Positions 22,560-34,489 of a stretch of 64,000 nucleotides of DNA are shown here, piece after piece. The notes below the pieces were generated by a model. The model had not been told where the DNA came from. It did no database searches and saw only the letters and a program-made list of their open reading frames with translations. Source of the stretch: Armillaria gallica (lineage: Eukaryota > Basidiomycota > Agaricomycetes > Agaricales > Physalacriaceae); the NCBI GenBank assembly GCA_037576215.1, contig JBANDB010000013.1, forward strand, positions 1,550,001 through 1,614,000, in the 5' to 3' direction. Both the position numbers and the translations under genes were made by a program. Position 1 is the stretch's first letter; every line of letters begins with the position of its first letter.

Positions 22560-23400
22560 GTTCTCGCAACGTTCCCAAAACCAAATCGTACTGCAGAATA
22601 GCCTTGCTGAGCGAGCCCGAGTGATACCTCATGGTTGGGAATGTGGTCTGGTGAACTTAATATTATATATAATTGTATTGTGAACGTATACATAACGAAA
22701 AGACACGTGCCCTCCGGCACTTATCACCGGACGTGGTTCCAGAAACCATGATACTGTATCGTTGCCACGGGTGTCGGCAGGACACTGGGAAATGAGAACA
22801 GACGGGATACAACGTGCCTTCCGAGTTCGTCCACATCAAGAGAAGACCAGAAGACCGAAATATGTAATACATTCAAAGCGTAGTACATATTTGATACGGC
22901 CACCCACAATGAGAATGTTGCGCACGGTCCGGTACATCCGAGACCACGTGTGCGCTAAAAATTTCGCGTTGTTCGTAGCTTTAGCTTCAAGTTTGAAGTT
23001 TGCACCATTGCATCAATTTGCCTCGTGAACGCCGTCATACGGTCCCCACAGCCTATTCAATGTCTGCATGTACACAAGTCATGTACCGCGGCAAAATCCA
23101 CAGACACAACTTGAAGCTGTCCCATCAAACATCCAGTACTGGCGTCATCTCGGTTATTTGATCGAACTTAGTTTTCTGACACCACCAACAGTAATGCCCG
23201 TTACGGTAACTCATGGGTCGGTCGGGTGTTGCGGCCGAATATCGTCGTTCAACATTGTCGGCAACCTATGTACGGCTCAGAATCTTGCATGGAGCTCTTG
23301 CTAAAACACATAACGAATTGATTGGATTAAGCACAGTTGTTCTAACACTGGATGTCTCTCCTTAGAGCGCTTAGGAGGCTACACGGTAAGGAGCTGCTTA
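22560..23400. other. No gene seen between C4 and C5
   Basis: Ordinary CpG content, but only frames up to 88 residues and no domain. It probably holds the 3' flank of C5. Confidence 0.5.
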
Positions 23401-23404
23401 GCTT

Positions 23405-24892
23405 TTACACCTGATACCACAGCCGCTCATGCTTATAGTCCCCAGCAACGACCGGAGTCTGGGAACAAGACTGATTCAGAAGGTCGGTGAGCCCAACGTA
23501 TGTTGTTTCCTTCTTCCAGGCGCTCGACCTTAGAACACGAACAAGTGTGTTGGTAAACACCCCGCCGCATCCATCCTTTCCTGCAGTCTCCTTCACCAGC
23601 TGGTAATCCCTACACGCCGCCAAGATCACATGAGATCTCATATTTGGCTTCCAGTCCTCTGATGAAACAGAGAGATAGGATGGTAAATGTTGCAGCCTTT
23701 CATCCGCAGCGCGCAGCATATCGTTGAGCGAAGCATGAATTGTTATGGGGATGGTACGTATTCCTGAGCCGGAGGCCCTCCGGTCAAAACTGCGAGCATG
23801 GCAACAGTCTACGATGAATGTGATGTTATGCCCCTTGACGAGAGATAATTGAGCGAGAAGAGCGTTAAGCTCTCGGTCGCTGATGTCAGGTATCGGAAGC
23901 CCATTGCCATCTATGGAATCGCGATCGACGGGGCACAAAGCTTCGACGGAACAGAAATCCTCGCAACATTCAGATTCCTCTGTGTAAAAATGGTCTGAAC
24001 GACAATAGCTCGAGCCATGTCCAGCGTAATAAATGACTATATTGTCGCCAGACTGGATTTCATCATTGTGAATGAGACTGTAGAGAGTGTTTACGATGTT
24101 GGCGCGGGAAGGTGTTAGATGATCGTCAGGGGTGAGATCATGGGGGCCGAGGAGACATTGAATACGCTCTTTCGGCACGCCGAGGTCGTCGACGAGGAAC
24201 TTTTTTATTAATGATGCGTCCGATACGCAGCCGTGTAAGGGGTTCCCCTCGTACGCATCGATTCCGATGAGAACAGCCCAAAATCGAGACGCGTCAATGC
24301 GGTGCGGAGCCTACGACGTTGGGATAAGCACAAGGGTAAAAAAACTGGGATATTTACTTACCCCTCGGATCAGGGAAGGTGATCTACGTCGGACGAAGGG
24401 CCGTTGACGGCTGGGAACTAGTTGGAAATTTTTGGGACAAAAGCGAAGACGTCTCTGATGGTTCTCTGAATCACCGGTACCTGGCCTTGATGCCTTGTTT
24501 TTGGGAATTAAACGCAGGAAAAGGTCGTTGGAACGCCTCCACAGCGACTTAACATGCTTTCCTACTCCTGGCAAAACTGAATCTTTGCCTCGGGGGAAGG
24601 CTTCTCCAGCGAACGACCTCTCTGACTCCTCCGAACCTATCTCATGTACAGGTGGTGCCTATGCAGTGGATGTGGTGAGAACGTCACAGCGTACATGGAA
24701 GAAGCTCGTACTGAAGGTCCTTCGCCTTTCAACCTGGTGACCTGTTGTGGTACGGATGCCTTGAATCGCTGATGCCTTCCAGGAATCTGCTGCATTTGGA
24801 GAATTCAATATAGGGAACCAATAGTCGACGGAAAGACTACATACAGTATGAATTGAGCGGAACGGATTTTGGATGTACGACTTCTTGGTCAT
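23405..24892 (-). CDS. Metacaspase-like cysteine protease C5
   Basis: The caspase p20 exon is 24310-23405, preceded by a clear 51-bp intron (donor GTAAGT, acceptor GTCGTAG) and an exon 24658-24362. Two short upstream exons (24892-24845 and 24789-24742) are my proposal because they join in phase 0 and supply an ATG, giving about 432 residues, the same size as C6. The domain begins DASRFWAVLIGIDAY. The catalytic His is in YYAGHG (about residue 229) and Cys in VDCCHARS (about 301). The protein ends LWYQV. By family knowledge it is a clan CD, C14 peptidase cutting after Lys or Arg, linked to stress and cell-death responses. The region between His and Cys carries a Cys-rich insert (ECCEDFC) shared with the other copies. 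The p20 part is secure; the 5' end is less so. Confidence 0.8.
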
Positions 24893-24899
24893 GGTCGGT

Positions 24900-26990
24900 A
24901 GCAGAGTGTTCTCAAGCGAGGCGCTGACGGTGCGTCCTTAGTCCAGCTACGCGTCCTCGTGCAGTTATTGTAAGCATATCTCTATCTCTTGAAGGCGCTT
25001 CTTTTAGTTCTCAGTCGTGTCTCCCTCCGTGTCACGTGAAAACGGACTTAATGCAGGCGGGCATTCTATCCGGTACATGCTTCTAACTCAGTGGTGTTCC
25101 ATCACTGAGATATTAGTAGGATCCATTGAATTTGGGAGTTCATTCCCAAGCGGTCAAGTTTCGGCGGAAGTGCGGAAATAGCGAGGTGTTGTAGTATTAG
25201 TGAGCCTATGTGGATGGGAAGCTTTAAGGCGTCTAACGGTAGTTTCATTTCGCCGTACATGTAGATGTGGCATTACATAAGTACTCTTTCGGCAGGGCCC
25301 GGCGTTATTCCAGAAGGTGCCAGATGATGGACAACGGTGTCTTTGCCAAATATTTCGAACGAGGGAATTACGTGAAGGAAGTCCAGAAGCTTTGCTAAGC
25401 GCCCCAATGTGATGATGATGAGTCCTTGTTGGCATTTGCGTATATTTAAAATTATGGAACTAGTTCCACCTTACCGTAGCTCGTCCTGCAGCAATCCGCA
25501 TGTTATTTATCATTGCTTAATATATATTTATGGCATGCAGTTAGACCCAAAGTGGAACGAGAAGTAAATAAACGTACACGTAGAAGAACACGAGGCGCGA
25601 TGGGTTGTTCACCAGCGCTTGAGGAGCCTAACTTTCGGTAAAATGAACGTCTGCGGCGCGAACAAGTGAAAGATGCAGCTCTCGAAGGGCATTACTCAAC
25701 GGCATTTGCATCATGGAAGTACACCCACGATCATGGTACTTCATCGATCATCGATCATCCTCTGCACCAGTGAATAGCGTTGCATATGTAAGTCCTCTGA
25801 CTCTACCTGTCAATCAAAGATCTGGAGGAGTGCGAGGTAAAACATCATCCGATTTCTTGCGTGTGTTTCCATCTTCGAAGTGTTCAAATCGGGGAAGCTA
25901 CAAGAGAACAGAAAGGTAAGGAGGGGCCGTTTTGATATCGGAGGCAAAAGTCACAAGACGTACCAGTCCAGTTGCCTCACCACTAACCGCACAGTGTATC
26001 AGAGAAGGGGGATATTGATGAGAGGGTTGAGCAATACAGGAATACAGAATTTAGAAGTGGTAGAGGGCACGAATTGGTTCTCCGTTCCCTAGAAATTGAT
26101 CGGTCGCCTCACGGCCGTACTGATCTTTTTTTGAACAGCCGGGCAACGCGCATATCTTCAGCTAGACATATCGGGAAGGATGCAGGTGAAGCTCGACAGA
26201 CTTGGAGGGTGACAACATGTTCAGCGTAAGTTTATTTTCTTGTGTTCAGTTTGCAGTCCTAGACGAACTAATGCAGGTCATACGATTCAAGGGGCCTACA
26301 AACGCACCATTGATTCCCCGAGTCGATGTCCTCGAGGGCCTTCAAAAGCCGCAGTGCGCGTTCTATAGTCTTTAAAACGGCATGTCATGTTCATGACTTG
26401 ACGCTGGTAAAAGGTGGAAGTAAATGGGGAGTAGCGCTAGGGAGCGTGGCTATACCGTGGCCTAGACATAAGAATTGGTATCTTGTTGGGATCATACGAT
26501 TCTGCATGAAACAATAGTTAATTGCCGTGCGCGCGCGCACCTGAACGAATTCGCAGCTCAAAGGTCTTGGAGACCAGTAGATCCCATGCGTTTTTTGCAC
26601 CTAAACCTTGCGTGGTTTCAGGGGAGACGCCATAATGACATTACAAGTCGATGTTGAGGACGATGTGTGCGATGAGCTTGAAGGCAACTAGATGTGATGG
26701 CCGTAAGACCAGTATGTAACTTTGGGGTATGGTCTCGCCCTAAATACGGACCAGTGTGGGGTTCATTACGGCCCGGTCCCACACAGCCGAGCCGTGCCGC
26801 CCACTGAACATTCGCCACGCGTTACTTATATAGTTCCAAGAAAGGTTTAAGACCACGTGCCTTGCTTTTTTAACTACGCATGCACATCGAAACACTCAGC
26901 TACGCATGATTCGGGAAAGCTCAGCTAGGTACTAGATAACCTCAAGCTCTGTTGACGAATCAGAGTAAGAAATACTTGCCTATACTCACC
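24900..26990. other. No gene seen
   Basis: Short frames only (up to 93 residues), no recognised domain and no terminal-repeat pair. CpG content is ordinary. 26100-26135 has a GGTCG...CTCACGGCCG word next to a T-run, reminiscent of the CAAGGGG-family subterminal array, but no ends were found. Confidence 0.45.
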
Positions 26991-26999
26991 GCTACTTCA

Positions 27000-27480
27000 A
27001 CACTACTATCTATCTTGTCCCTTCCGATTATTCTTGACCTCGCCACCTTATTAGTGACTGTGGTTGCATCTGTAACATATACAATTGGCTTGTATTGTAT
27101 ACCTCACATAGAAGCCTTGTGAAGATTTTGAGTACCAACGACTCCTGCGGAACGAGAAAGCCAGCTTACCTGTTCACTGTGTCACAGAACGTCAAGCCAC
27201 CATCAAACTTCAGCCCGGAATTATACAAAGAAGAGGAAGAACTCCTAGCGGCAAAAGAGGAATAACGGGTTCGCTAAGCACACACGCCAAATTCTGCCGG
27301 TCCAGACCACATACATCGCCTTGATGGATATATTATCTGATTCACGAGGTTGAAGCACGGAGGTCAATGGTGGAGTGGTAGGAAGCCAGCTAGGGCGATA
27401 CAAAACCGCCGATATAAACTTACCATCATATCACAGGGCGCTAAACATTCATCGAAGTTCTAACGACAACCGGCAATGAA
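27000..27480. repeat. Partial third copy of duplicated block A/B
   Basis: GTCAAGCCACCATCAAACTT and the following CAGCCCGGAATTAT match both 7.63 kb and, inverted, 35.65 kb. The words ACCTCGCCACC and ATCATATCACAGGGCGCTAAA nearby match 7.5 and 8.03 kb. It is more diverged than the other two and has no long frame. Confidence 0.5.
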
Positions 27481-27489
27481 TAAAACCCT

Positions 27490-28465
27490 TCCAACACCTT
27501 TTCCATTGGTGATTTCGTCGCACGGTGAAATGAAGTCCCTCGAAGGTCGAAAAGGGTGGTTCCATCTGCAGCAAAACAAACTGCAAGGACCTACTGTCAC
27601 TAGAAAAGACTCCATCAACTATCAAGCGCGCGCTACAACTTTCCAGCTCGGCGCGAGCGAATATTTTTCGCCATCAAGGCATCTTCATTACGCCCATCGT
27701 CAAATCCCAAACGATTCTTGTACAAAAATAGATAACTAGAATGAGTGACATTCAGTCACTGATCTTTGTGTGAACAGTTAAATGCCTTACCCACTCAGAA
27801 TAGCCGGATCCACTCTATGTGGAGACATTTAGACGTGAACACGACTTTCGACAAGATGATCCTATTTGTGGCCGCCCGGCGTCTCCATTTCCCCATGTCT
27901 TTCACGTTCACGGCAGACATATTGATTGGCAGTAGATCGAGGGTCCAGCACTCTGATTGGCTCAACAGCTCGCGATGTCAGCGATGATGTAGTACAGAAG
28001 AACGTCCAGAGAGCGGTAATATGTCTGTGCGACTGCATATTCATGATATTCATGAGCAGATGGTAGAGTGCCCATGTGAAATGCATGCAAGTAGCTCAGA
28101 GGAATAACAGGCTCCAATAGTTCTGACTCAGGAAGAGGTTATGGCTTTAGCAGAGTACACGAAGTCGGTTTTGTCTGAATCATCTTTCAAAAACTATACT
28201 TGTCCTGAGCTGGGCGTCTGTAGTTTGCGTCCGATCAGGTCAACGCCACAGGGAATAATGAACGAGGAAGTACACACAGGCTTCGCAGCGAGAATGATAA
28301 GTTGTCTTCAGTTATGAATCTTCCTTTTTTCGACATGCTTTGATCCTGGAACACATGTCAATATACGGACTACGTCGTCTTCTTGTCGTCTTCAGTCTTC
28401 TGTGCAGGAAAGGCTACAGCAAATAATCAATGCAGGTCCGATTGTACCTGCGTATAGTGGTGCAT
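27490..28465. other. No gene seen
   Basis: Short frames only. No repeat boundaries or splice series that I can support. Confidence 0.45.
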
Positions 28466-28469
28466 TGAC

Positions 28470-29470
28470 ACTTTGTGTGCGTTGCTAGCGAGTTTGAACA
28501 TTTGAAGAGAGCACGGAGCAAAGCCAACGCTCCGGCCCGACAGCTCGATCTTTTCATGTCACTCACGTCATCCCCGCCGTTTCCCTTTCCCCATACGATC
28601 ATAACTTTCTCCTACTTTGTTCAGTCATTTCACGGGCATCATTGGTTAGCGTACATGATTGTTAATGTGCTTATACTAAGATCGTTTCAGTAAATTCTTC
28701 CTGTTGCTCCGTCTTCTCTCCGCTGACCGTTGTTGTAGATCTGGCGCGCATTTTCCACAAACAAGGAACTGGTTCCACGGCTCTGGTTACACCCACCTCT
28801 CGGTCACCTCGACCTCAAGTTTTGACTGTGTCTCCAGGGGCACGAGAAGCACCGCGATAGTCGGTGTGACTGTGTTTAAGTCGCATTACTCTGGCACTGT
28901 AAGTCTTTCCGTGTCTTTGGCGCTTCCGAAGACTTACTCTGGTCCCTGTCTTGCTTTAAGTTGGCATGAAACGATCACTACACATGGTCGTTTGGATCTG
29001 AGGACTTGGGACAGTCGTAGCTAAGATGAATCTCATACATGATTTTCTGGGCTATCATTTCTATAGGTGAATTGCAAGATCGCAACTAAATATACTTAGG
29101 TCACCAGCGAAATACGAAAAAGGCTGTAAATTCCTGGGAAGAGCGTTGCACTGGGATGGCAATGTCATACTGTAAAAGGAGTTTCTGCTTAAAACGTTTC
29201 TGATGGATGCTTTTTGTATCATAATGTATAGATTCGCGGCCTTTCCCCTGAAGTGGACCAAGGCACGTTGTTTCCTGGCAGTGATACTGAAACGCTTACC
29301 ATGCCATGCCATCATTTATAAAGATATCCTCTGCAGCGAAAACAGTGTCGTCGTTGGAATTGTGTCCTGTGGCAACGTCCATACTGTACGCGCTCCGCTT
29401 CCCCTTCCCTCACTAGTTTCTAATCTGCAACCCATTCCAGACCGTCAGCTATTCCAAACATCCTTATCAG
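28470..29470 (+). other. Uninterrupted upstream module of C6
   Basis: This kilobase is the intact counterpart of 12.47-12.58, 15.40-15.53, 15.92-16.16 and 19.27-19.70 kb, which are split by three transposon insertions. The reading TRNWFHGSGYTHLSVTSTSS...GTRSTAIVGVTVFKSHYSGT (28759-28900) is kept in both copies and is followed by a possible donor. A later part has a stop where the other copy has Trp. It may be upstream exons of the caspase gene, or a separate decayed gene. I do not recognise a domain. Confidence 0.4.
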
Positions 29471-29472
29471 AA

Positions 29473-30878
29473 ATGATCACCGGCAGCCCCTATATTCCAG
29501 TATGTTTGTTTTGTCAACGCTGTGGCCATCTTAATAGATTCGCTGCATAGCCACCACGCCAGCCTAGTTGTTTGGCTGAATTACATCGTTTGGAGAGGCT
29601 GGAAGAACGACTTGCACAGAAGTTTGGGATGGCCTCTCCTCATGGCATCGACTCTGTGGCGATCTTGCAAGAAGCAAGAAGGCGTGCTACTTTACCATGG
29701 GGGCGTCTCCGTAGCGCCGTCCTAGCCTTGGTTCGAAAGACGAACGGATCAGCGGCAAGTAGCGATGATGTAGACCAGTTGCAGAAACTTTATCGCATGC
29801 GACTCAGTCTTACAAGCATTGGTTACAAAATTGGGCGCACCCCTCAGCTGCCTCCCACCTTGACCAGACGCGTAAGTGCATCGTCCCTAGCCATCGATCA
29901 TTGTGCTCAATGCTCATCTCAACGTCGTAGACTCCACACCACATTAAAGCGTCTCGATTTTGGGCTGTTCTCATCGGCATCGATGCGTACAAGGATAACA
30001 CCTTGCGTGGTTGTGTATTGGACGCATCATACGTAAAGAAGTTCCTCATCGACAACCTCGGCGTGCCGGAAGAGCGTATCCAGTGTCTCCTTGGCCCCGA
30101 AAAACCAATCTCTGGCAATCACTTGACACCTTCCCGCGCCAACATCGTAAATACGCTCTACAGTCTCATTCACAATCATGAAATCCAGTTTGGCGACAAT
30201 ATAATCATCTATTACGCTGGGCATGGCGCAAGCTATCGCTGTCCAGACTGCGCTTCAACAGATGATTCTGCTTCAGAGCATGATGTCACTTCAAAACCAA
30301 AATGTCGATCCAGTGCCTGTCCCATCGAGGCTCTATGCCCCATCGATCGCGACACTGAGGACTCCCATGGACATTGGATACCCGATATTAGTGACCGAGA
30401 GCTCAACGCTCTTTTCACAGAAATATCTCGTGCCAAGGGGCATAAAATCACATTTATCGCAGACTGCTGTCACGCCGGTGGCATGACCAGGAGCATGAAT
30501 CCGGAAACACGAATGCGTGCCATGTTTCCAGCTCGTCACTCCGGTATCAAGGATATGTTACGCGCTGCAGACGAAAGGCTGGAACATCTACCATATTATC
30601 GACCTGTATCATCGAAGGATTGGAAGCCAGATATGAGTTCCCACGTAATTCTGGCCGCTTGTTGCGATTACCAGACCGCGACGGAGATAATGATGGGGGC
30701 GGTGTACAGAGGGCAATTTACCCGAAGACTGGTTAACGTTCTGACGTCAGGCGGCTTGAAGAAGGAAATAACATACATTGAACTCACCGACTATCTGAAT
30801 GACTCGCACACTCAGACTCCTGTCGTTGCTGGGGACCACAAAAACCACCGCATTTGGTATCAGGATGCTGCTGCGTAG
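29473..30878 (+). CDS. Metacaspase-like cysteine protease C6
   Basis: Exons 29473-29499, 29551-29871 and 29931-30878 join in phase 0 (introns 51 and 59 bp) to 431 residues. The first exon is only 9 codons (MITGSPYIP); C7 has an equivalent 9-codon start exon, which supports this start. Residues about 15-60 form a charged helix (LAELHRLERLEERLAQKFGM), probably a coiled coil. The C14 p20 domain begins ASRFWAVLIGIDAY (about 125). Catalytic His is in YYAGHG (about 214) and Cys in ADCCHAGG (about 296). A Cys-rich segment lies between them. The C-terminus (TPVVAGDHKNHRIWYQDAAA) matches its relatives. It is the best preserved copy, and an active caspase-like protease is inferred from the intact dyad. 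Further upstream exons cannot be excluded. Confidence 0.88.
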
Positions 30879-30884
30879 GCTGCG

Positions 30885-32190
30885 CGTGGTAGCTGTGATA
30901 TGGTGTCCGTCTCAGACATTAAAGTTCAACTTTCACTGCGATTGTCATGGATTTGTAAATATATTGTATTATCATTTGCGTCTGCTTAATACACCGGGGG
31001 TCGTATACAATGGCGAAGTCAGCAATTTTCGTGATACCCAACTTGTCGAGAAGGAAAATCAATGCCAATAGGGACGGAGTGTACAGGATCCTCTTTGAAT
31101 CGATCTATGAGCCCACTATTGGCATACATAGGACAAAATATTTTAATCCATGATCATTTGGTACGAGGACTTGTCAACTAGTCTGTCTACAAGAGACTAC
31201 CGCCATATATGGCATCACTAAGTTAGATCCGCGACCTAGTGGAAGTGGTATGGATCAACAGTAGATGCTCTGGCATGAAAAACCAACCAGTCCATGCATC
31301 AGTTATAGGGGACATAAACAGCGAAAGTTCATCGAGGCGTGCGCCGGTCTAGCATTCTCTACCTCTTCATTCCATAATGCAATCGTCATAGTGATTTTCT
31401 GGGGTCAGGATATCGCATGTCTGACAAGCTGGACTCCCCCATTGCCTCGCCAACTCCAAAAAGGCATTCAGCGTTGGATATGTGTCGATGAATTCCAAGA
31501 GGAGCGATTCGCCTGAGAGACGGAAAGCTCCAATCGCTGCTCCAGTCCGGAGGTAGTCGTTCAGAAGGGCGTTTGTACAGGTGTGGATTTGGGATGGAGA
31601 AATCCATGTCTAGCTGAGTCTACGAAGGGATGTGAGTATGAAGGATATAACGATATTATCGCTTTTACTCACGGCCATGAGAGGACAATGTAGCTGGGGA
31701 GAGGGGGTGAAAGACGCTTAGACTGGAATATGTTTATAACTATAGATGACCCGCTGTAAGAGTGTCTAACAAGAACTTAGACAATTATCAAGCCCTTTGG
31801 GACGAAGGAAAGGAGATATTCGTCACCACAGAGAAGAGCGTTTGGGAGCCTGTCGATGTCACCTCACTCCTCCCCTGTGCCGTTCGGATACCTTCTCCCA
31901 AGGAGCGAGCATTCAGACAAGACCCACTGTGGGTACTGGAGCAATGTGATTTATAATCGTGGTTATAGCGTTCTGTCCTTCGCTCAATACCCCAATTTAT
32001 GCTTGTATGTTCGCAAGGCAGTCAAACGCCAATACTGTCAGTAGAACTCGGCAGCGCCCAGTGTAGTGACTGTAGTCGGTGGGAGACAGCGTCTAGCCGA
32101 CTCGTATGAGCTACAGGAACTTTCTAAAACGAAAGCATTTAATTTATTCGTGTAAGTACTGCTGCAGACAACTATCAAATAAAAAATACA
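30885..32190. other. No supported gene
   Basis: A minus-strand frame of 73 codons at 31386-31607 (IPNPHLYKRPSERLPPDWSS) and a plus frame at 31762-31956 are the longest; neither has a domain or a paralogue in the window. The 3' end of C6 presumably lies in the first 150 bp. Confidence 0.4.
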
Positions 32191-32195
32191 CGTTA

Positions 32196-34023
32196 CTATC
32201 CGAAACGCATTTGAGTGCGAACAAAATACTCAACACCGAATGCGCACGTAAAAGACTGAGCTCCCTCCAAGAATTCGAACACATAATGCTTTTCTTTGTT
32301 TATCACCAGGCCTTCGAACACCTTAGGAACCGCCGGCTTGTATCCAAGGATCACTTCCTTGAGCGTGTCTTCCTTCTCGCGATAACAGGCGGTAGTGACA
32401 TATTGCTCTTGTTCCCTGCTCGTCATTCCATACAGATTCGGTATGATACCACTCAAATCGAGATTCTTCAGGTACGGGAGTGACGTTATCTGGTCAAGGA
32501 CGGGAGCCTGACGAATAGGGGTAAGCTTCATCCATCGAGATAAATTCACGAAAATAAAACATACAATCATATCGGTTTCTCCATCAACATGACTCGTAAA
32601 CACACTCAACCTGACAAGCTTCGGACATGACGTAACCACGAGCTCCAGATGTCTCGGAGACGTGAAGGACCAGTTACACTCCATGGCAGCCCTCAGATGA
32701 AGATCCTTCATCGTATCCCCTTGCTTCTTGAGAAACTTCTCGTAAAATTCGTTCCCCTGACTCTCTCCCATCTCGCGCTCCTCCGCCGAGTCTGAGAACG
32801 CGATAATGATTTGAAGGAATTCCAATTCCTCTAGTGCCCATAGAAAGTCCCATAGTTCCGGTGCGAGGCAAGCGTGTGGAGTGAGACGGGGGTCAGGCTT
32901 GAGGCTAAAGTTACGGGTTCGTGCGGTGTGTTCCTTCCTCTATGAGACATGTCCAGAAACCAATTGGGGTATCGGGGTTATCATGAATAATGAGGCTACC
33001 GAGATGACGGAAGTGGCCCTTGATAGACGACCAGTCTCCGAGCAGGTCGAAGCCACCCGTGTCGATGTGCTCGATGTGCAAATGACGATCGCCGAATCCA
33101 CCTAGGGTATCTCCCATGGACCGTCGCGAGTCAGGAAGAATGAGAGCGTCTCGGTTTTTTAGTCTCAGGGTCTTGACAGCCGGTGTAGTCTGCAAAAATG
33201 ACCGGGTCGAAGCGCAGGCGGTGTCGTCCCATGCGCGGGCCAGCATGACGATGTGAACATAAGGACGAAGAGCGAGCGGCGGGGGGTAGAACTCGTTTTT
33301 GGCTCGTAAGGTGATGGTTTCAATGCAAGGAAGAGACGAAAGAGAAGAGTACAGAGTCTCAAAGAACCATGCAGGTACTTTATGTTCCATCGCAATCCTA
33401 CATCGGTAATTAGCACAGGTCGTCGTAGAGCAAATAAACGCACGAGATATCCCTCAAATTCTGTAAAAATGGAAGAAAATATTTCAAGAGAGACTTTTCA
33501 AGTTCGGTGAATGGTCGTAAGACAGGAGACGATACTGGGGTCGTCGATTCCTGTGCTGCGATAATGCTGATCTTCTGGACATGGCGGAAAACGTCACTCT
33601 TGAGCGTATCCAAATCGCCGAGATAGCTAGGCCTGATGCGCACTATGTCACCGAAGAAGCAGTAGACCAGGAAATCGAGGAGAAGACGAGAGGTTCCACA
33701 GCGTGATTCATGAGTTTGCACGTCGCCCTCATTTTTTTGAGATCTTTCCTTCGGAGCTAGACAAACGTGAAGTCAGAAAGGCTGCTTGTCGAGGGAGAGA
33801 GAAAAGTAGATACCTCTTTGCCAATGGCGTGATAGATCTCTGTGGAATATCTTCCATGGTTGGGGGAAGGAAGGTGAAGGCTGCGTAACGCAACCTCGCT
33901 ATAAAAGAAGCGCGACACTTCAAGTCGCCGGTGCCGGAACGAAACCTGCCCTAAAGACCGAGGAAATTGGCGCGCGACGCGCTGATTTCTTCCGACAGTA
34001 TTGGGCACCTTGCCGTGCATCAT
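32196..34023 (-). pseudogene. F-box-type protein gene with a frameshift
   Basis: Order on the minus strand: an exon at 34023-33820 (QVSFRHRRLEVSRFFYSEVA...YHAIGKE); an F-box-like start RATCKLMNHAVEPLVFSSIS (from 33732); a stretch at 33410-33700; a long frame 33390-32911 ending FWTCLIEEGTHRTNP; and a frame to 32196 with LVVTSCPKLVRLSVF and VNLSRWMKL, a leucine-rich part. This is the architecture of mushroom F-box/LRR-like proteins (substrate adaptors of SCF ubiquitin ligases). Near 32925, compared with the paralogue at 44.8 kb, one extra base shifts EEGTHR away from the RNFSLKPDPRLTPHACLAPE reading. Other joins, for example near 33400, also need a shift. I call it a pseudogene, though an assembly error at one base cannot be excluded. 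Confidence 0.6.
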
Positions 34024-34099
34024 TTTGTTTCTGTCTTGTCAATCTCTTTGAAAAGCATGCTTTGTGCGGCTGATGCGAGGTGGCGTATGTCCACGCATG

Positions 34100-34290
34100 A
34101 TGTACTGCACAACAACATTTAATCTATTCATCATGACCAATAAGAAAGACACAAACTCACTTCGCAGCCGTATCAGACCCTGCTAAGAGGTTATACCACT
34201 TCGGCGGTGAGTCCTTCGCGGCTCATGGGAGTAACCTTGGACGTAGCAAGTCAGCATAGTCGCCAAAGGCGTGATAAGCGAAGCATACGA
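34100..34290 (-). pseudogene. Cytochrome P450 I-helix exon remnant (a)
   Basis: On the minus strand the exon before a donor near 34160 reads TPMSREGLTAEVV and then, after a one-base shift, NLLAGSDTAAK. This is the P450 I-helix with the oxygen-binding AGSDT motif. A TAA results if the shift is ignored. Matching exons occur at 37.9 and 38.55 kb, with shared flanks (AGCAAGTCAGCATAGTC). Confidence 0.6.
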
Positions 34291-34489
34291 GAACATCCTT
34301 CATGGCCTATAGCTTTTAAATATCGTTCCTAATCGTAGGAGTTGATTACAGCCTCCTCGAACGTCCCTCGCGAATGATGCCGTAGTGGGAATGGCTACGA
34401 TTTCTCCTGGCTACTCTGTCTAAACCACGGAGTTCGCCCGAGTAGCGGTGTTACAATAGCAATAAGCCAACACAATAATCTCGTTTTGC

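Noticed and set aside
23215..23240. GGGTCGGTCGGG word as another CAAGGGG-family MITE
   Set aside because: No CAAGGGG ends, T-run or 8-bp duplication nearby; probably chance.
28704..29024. C2 domain in the module upstream of C6
   Set aside because: Considered because fungal caspase loci can carry such domains, but I could not align the reading to a C2 pattern; left as unknown.
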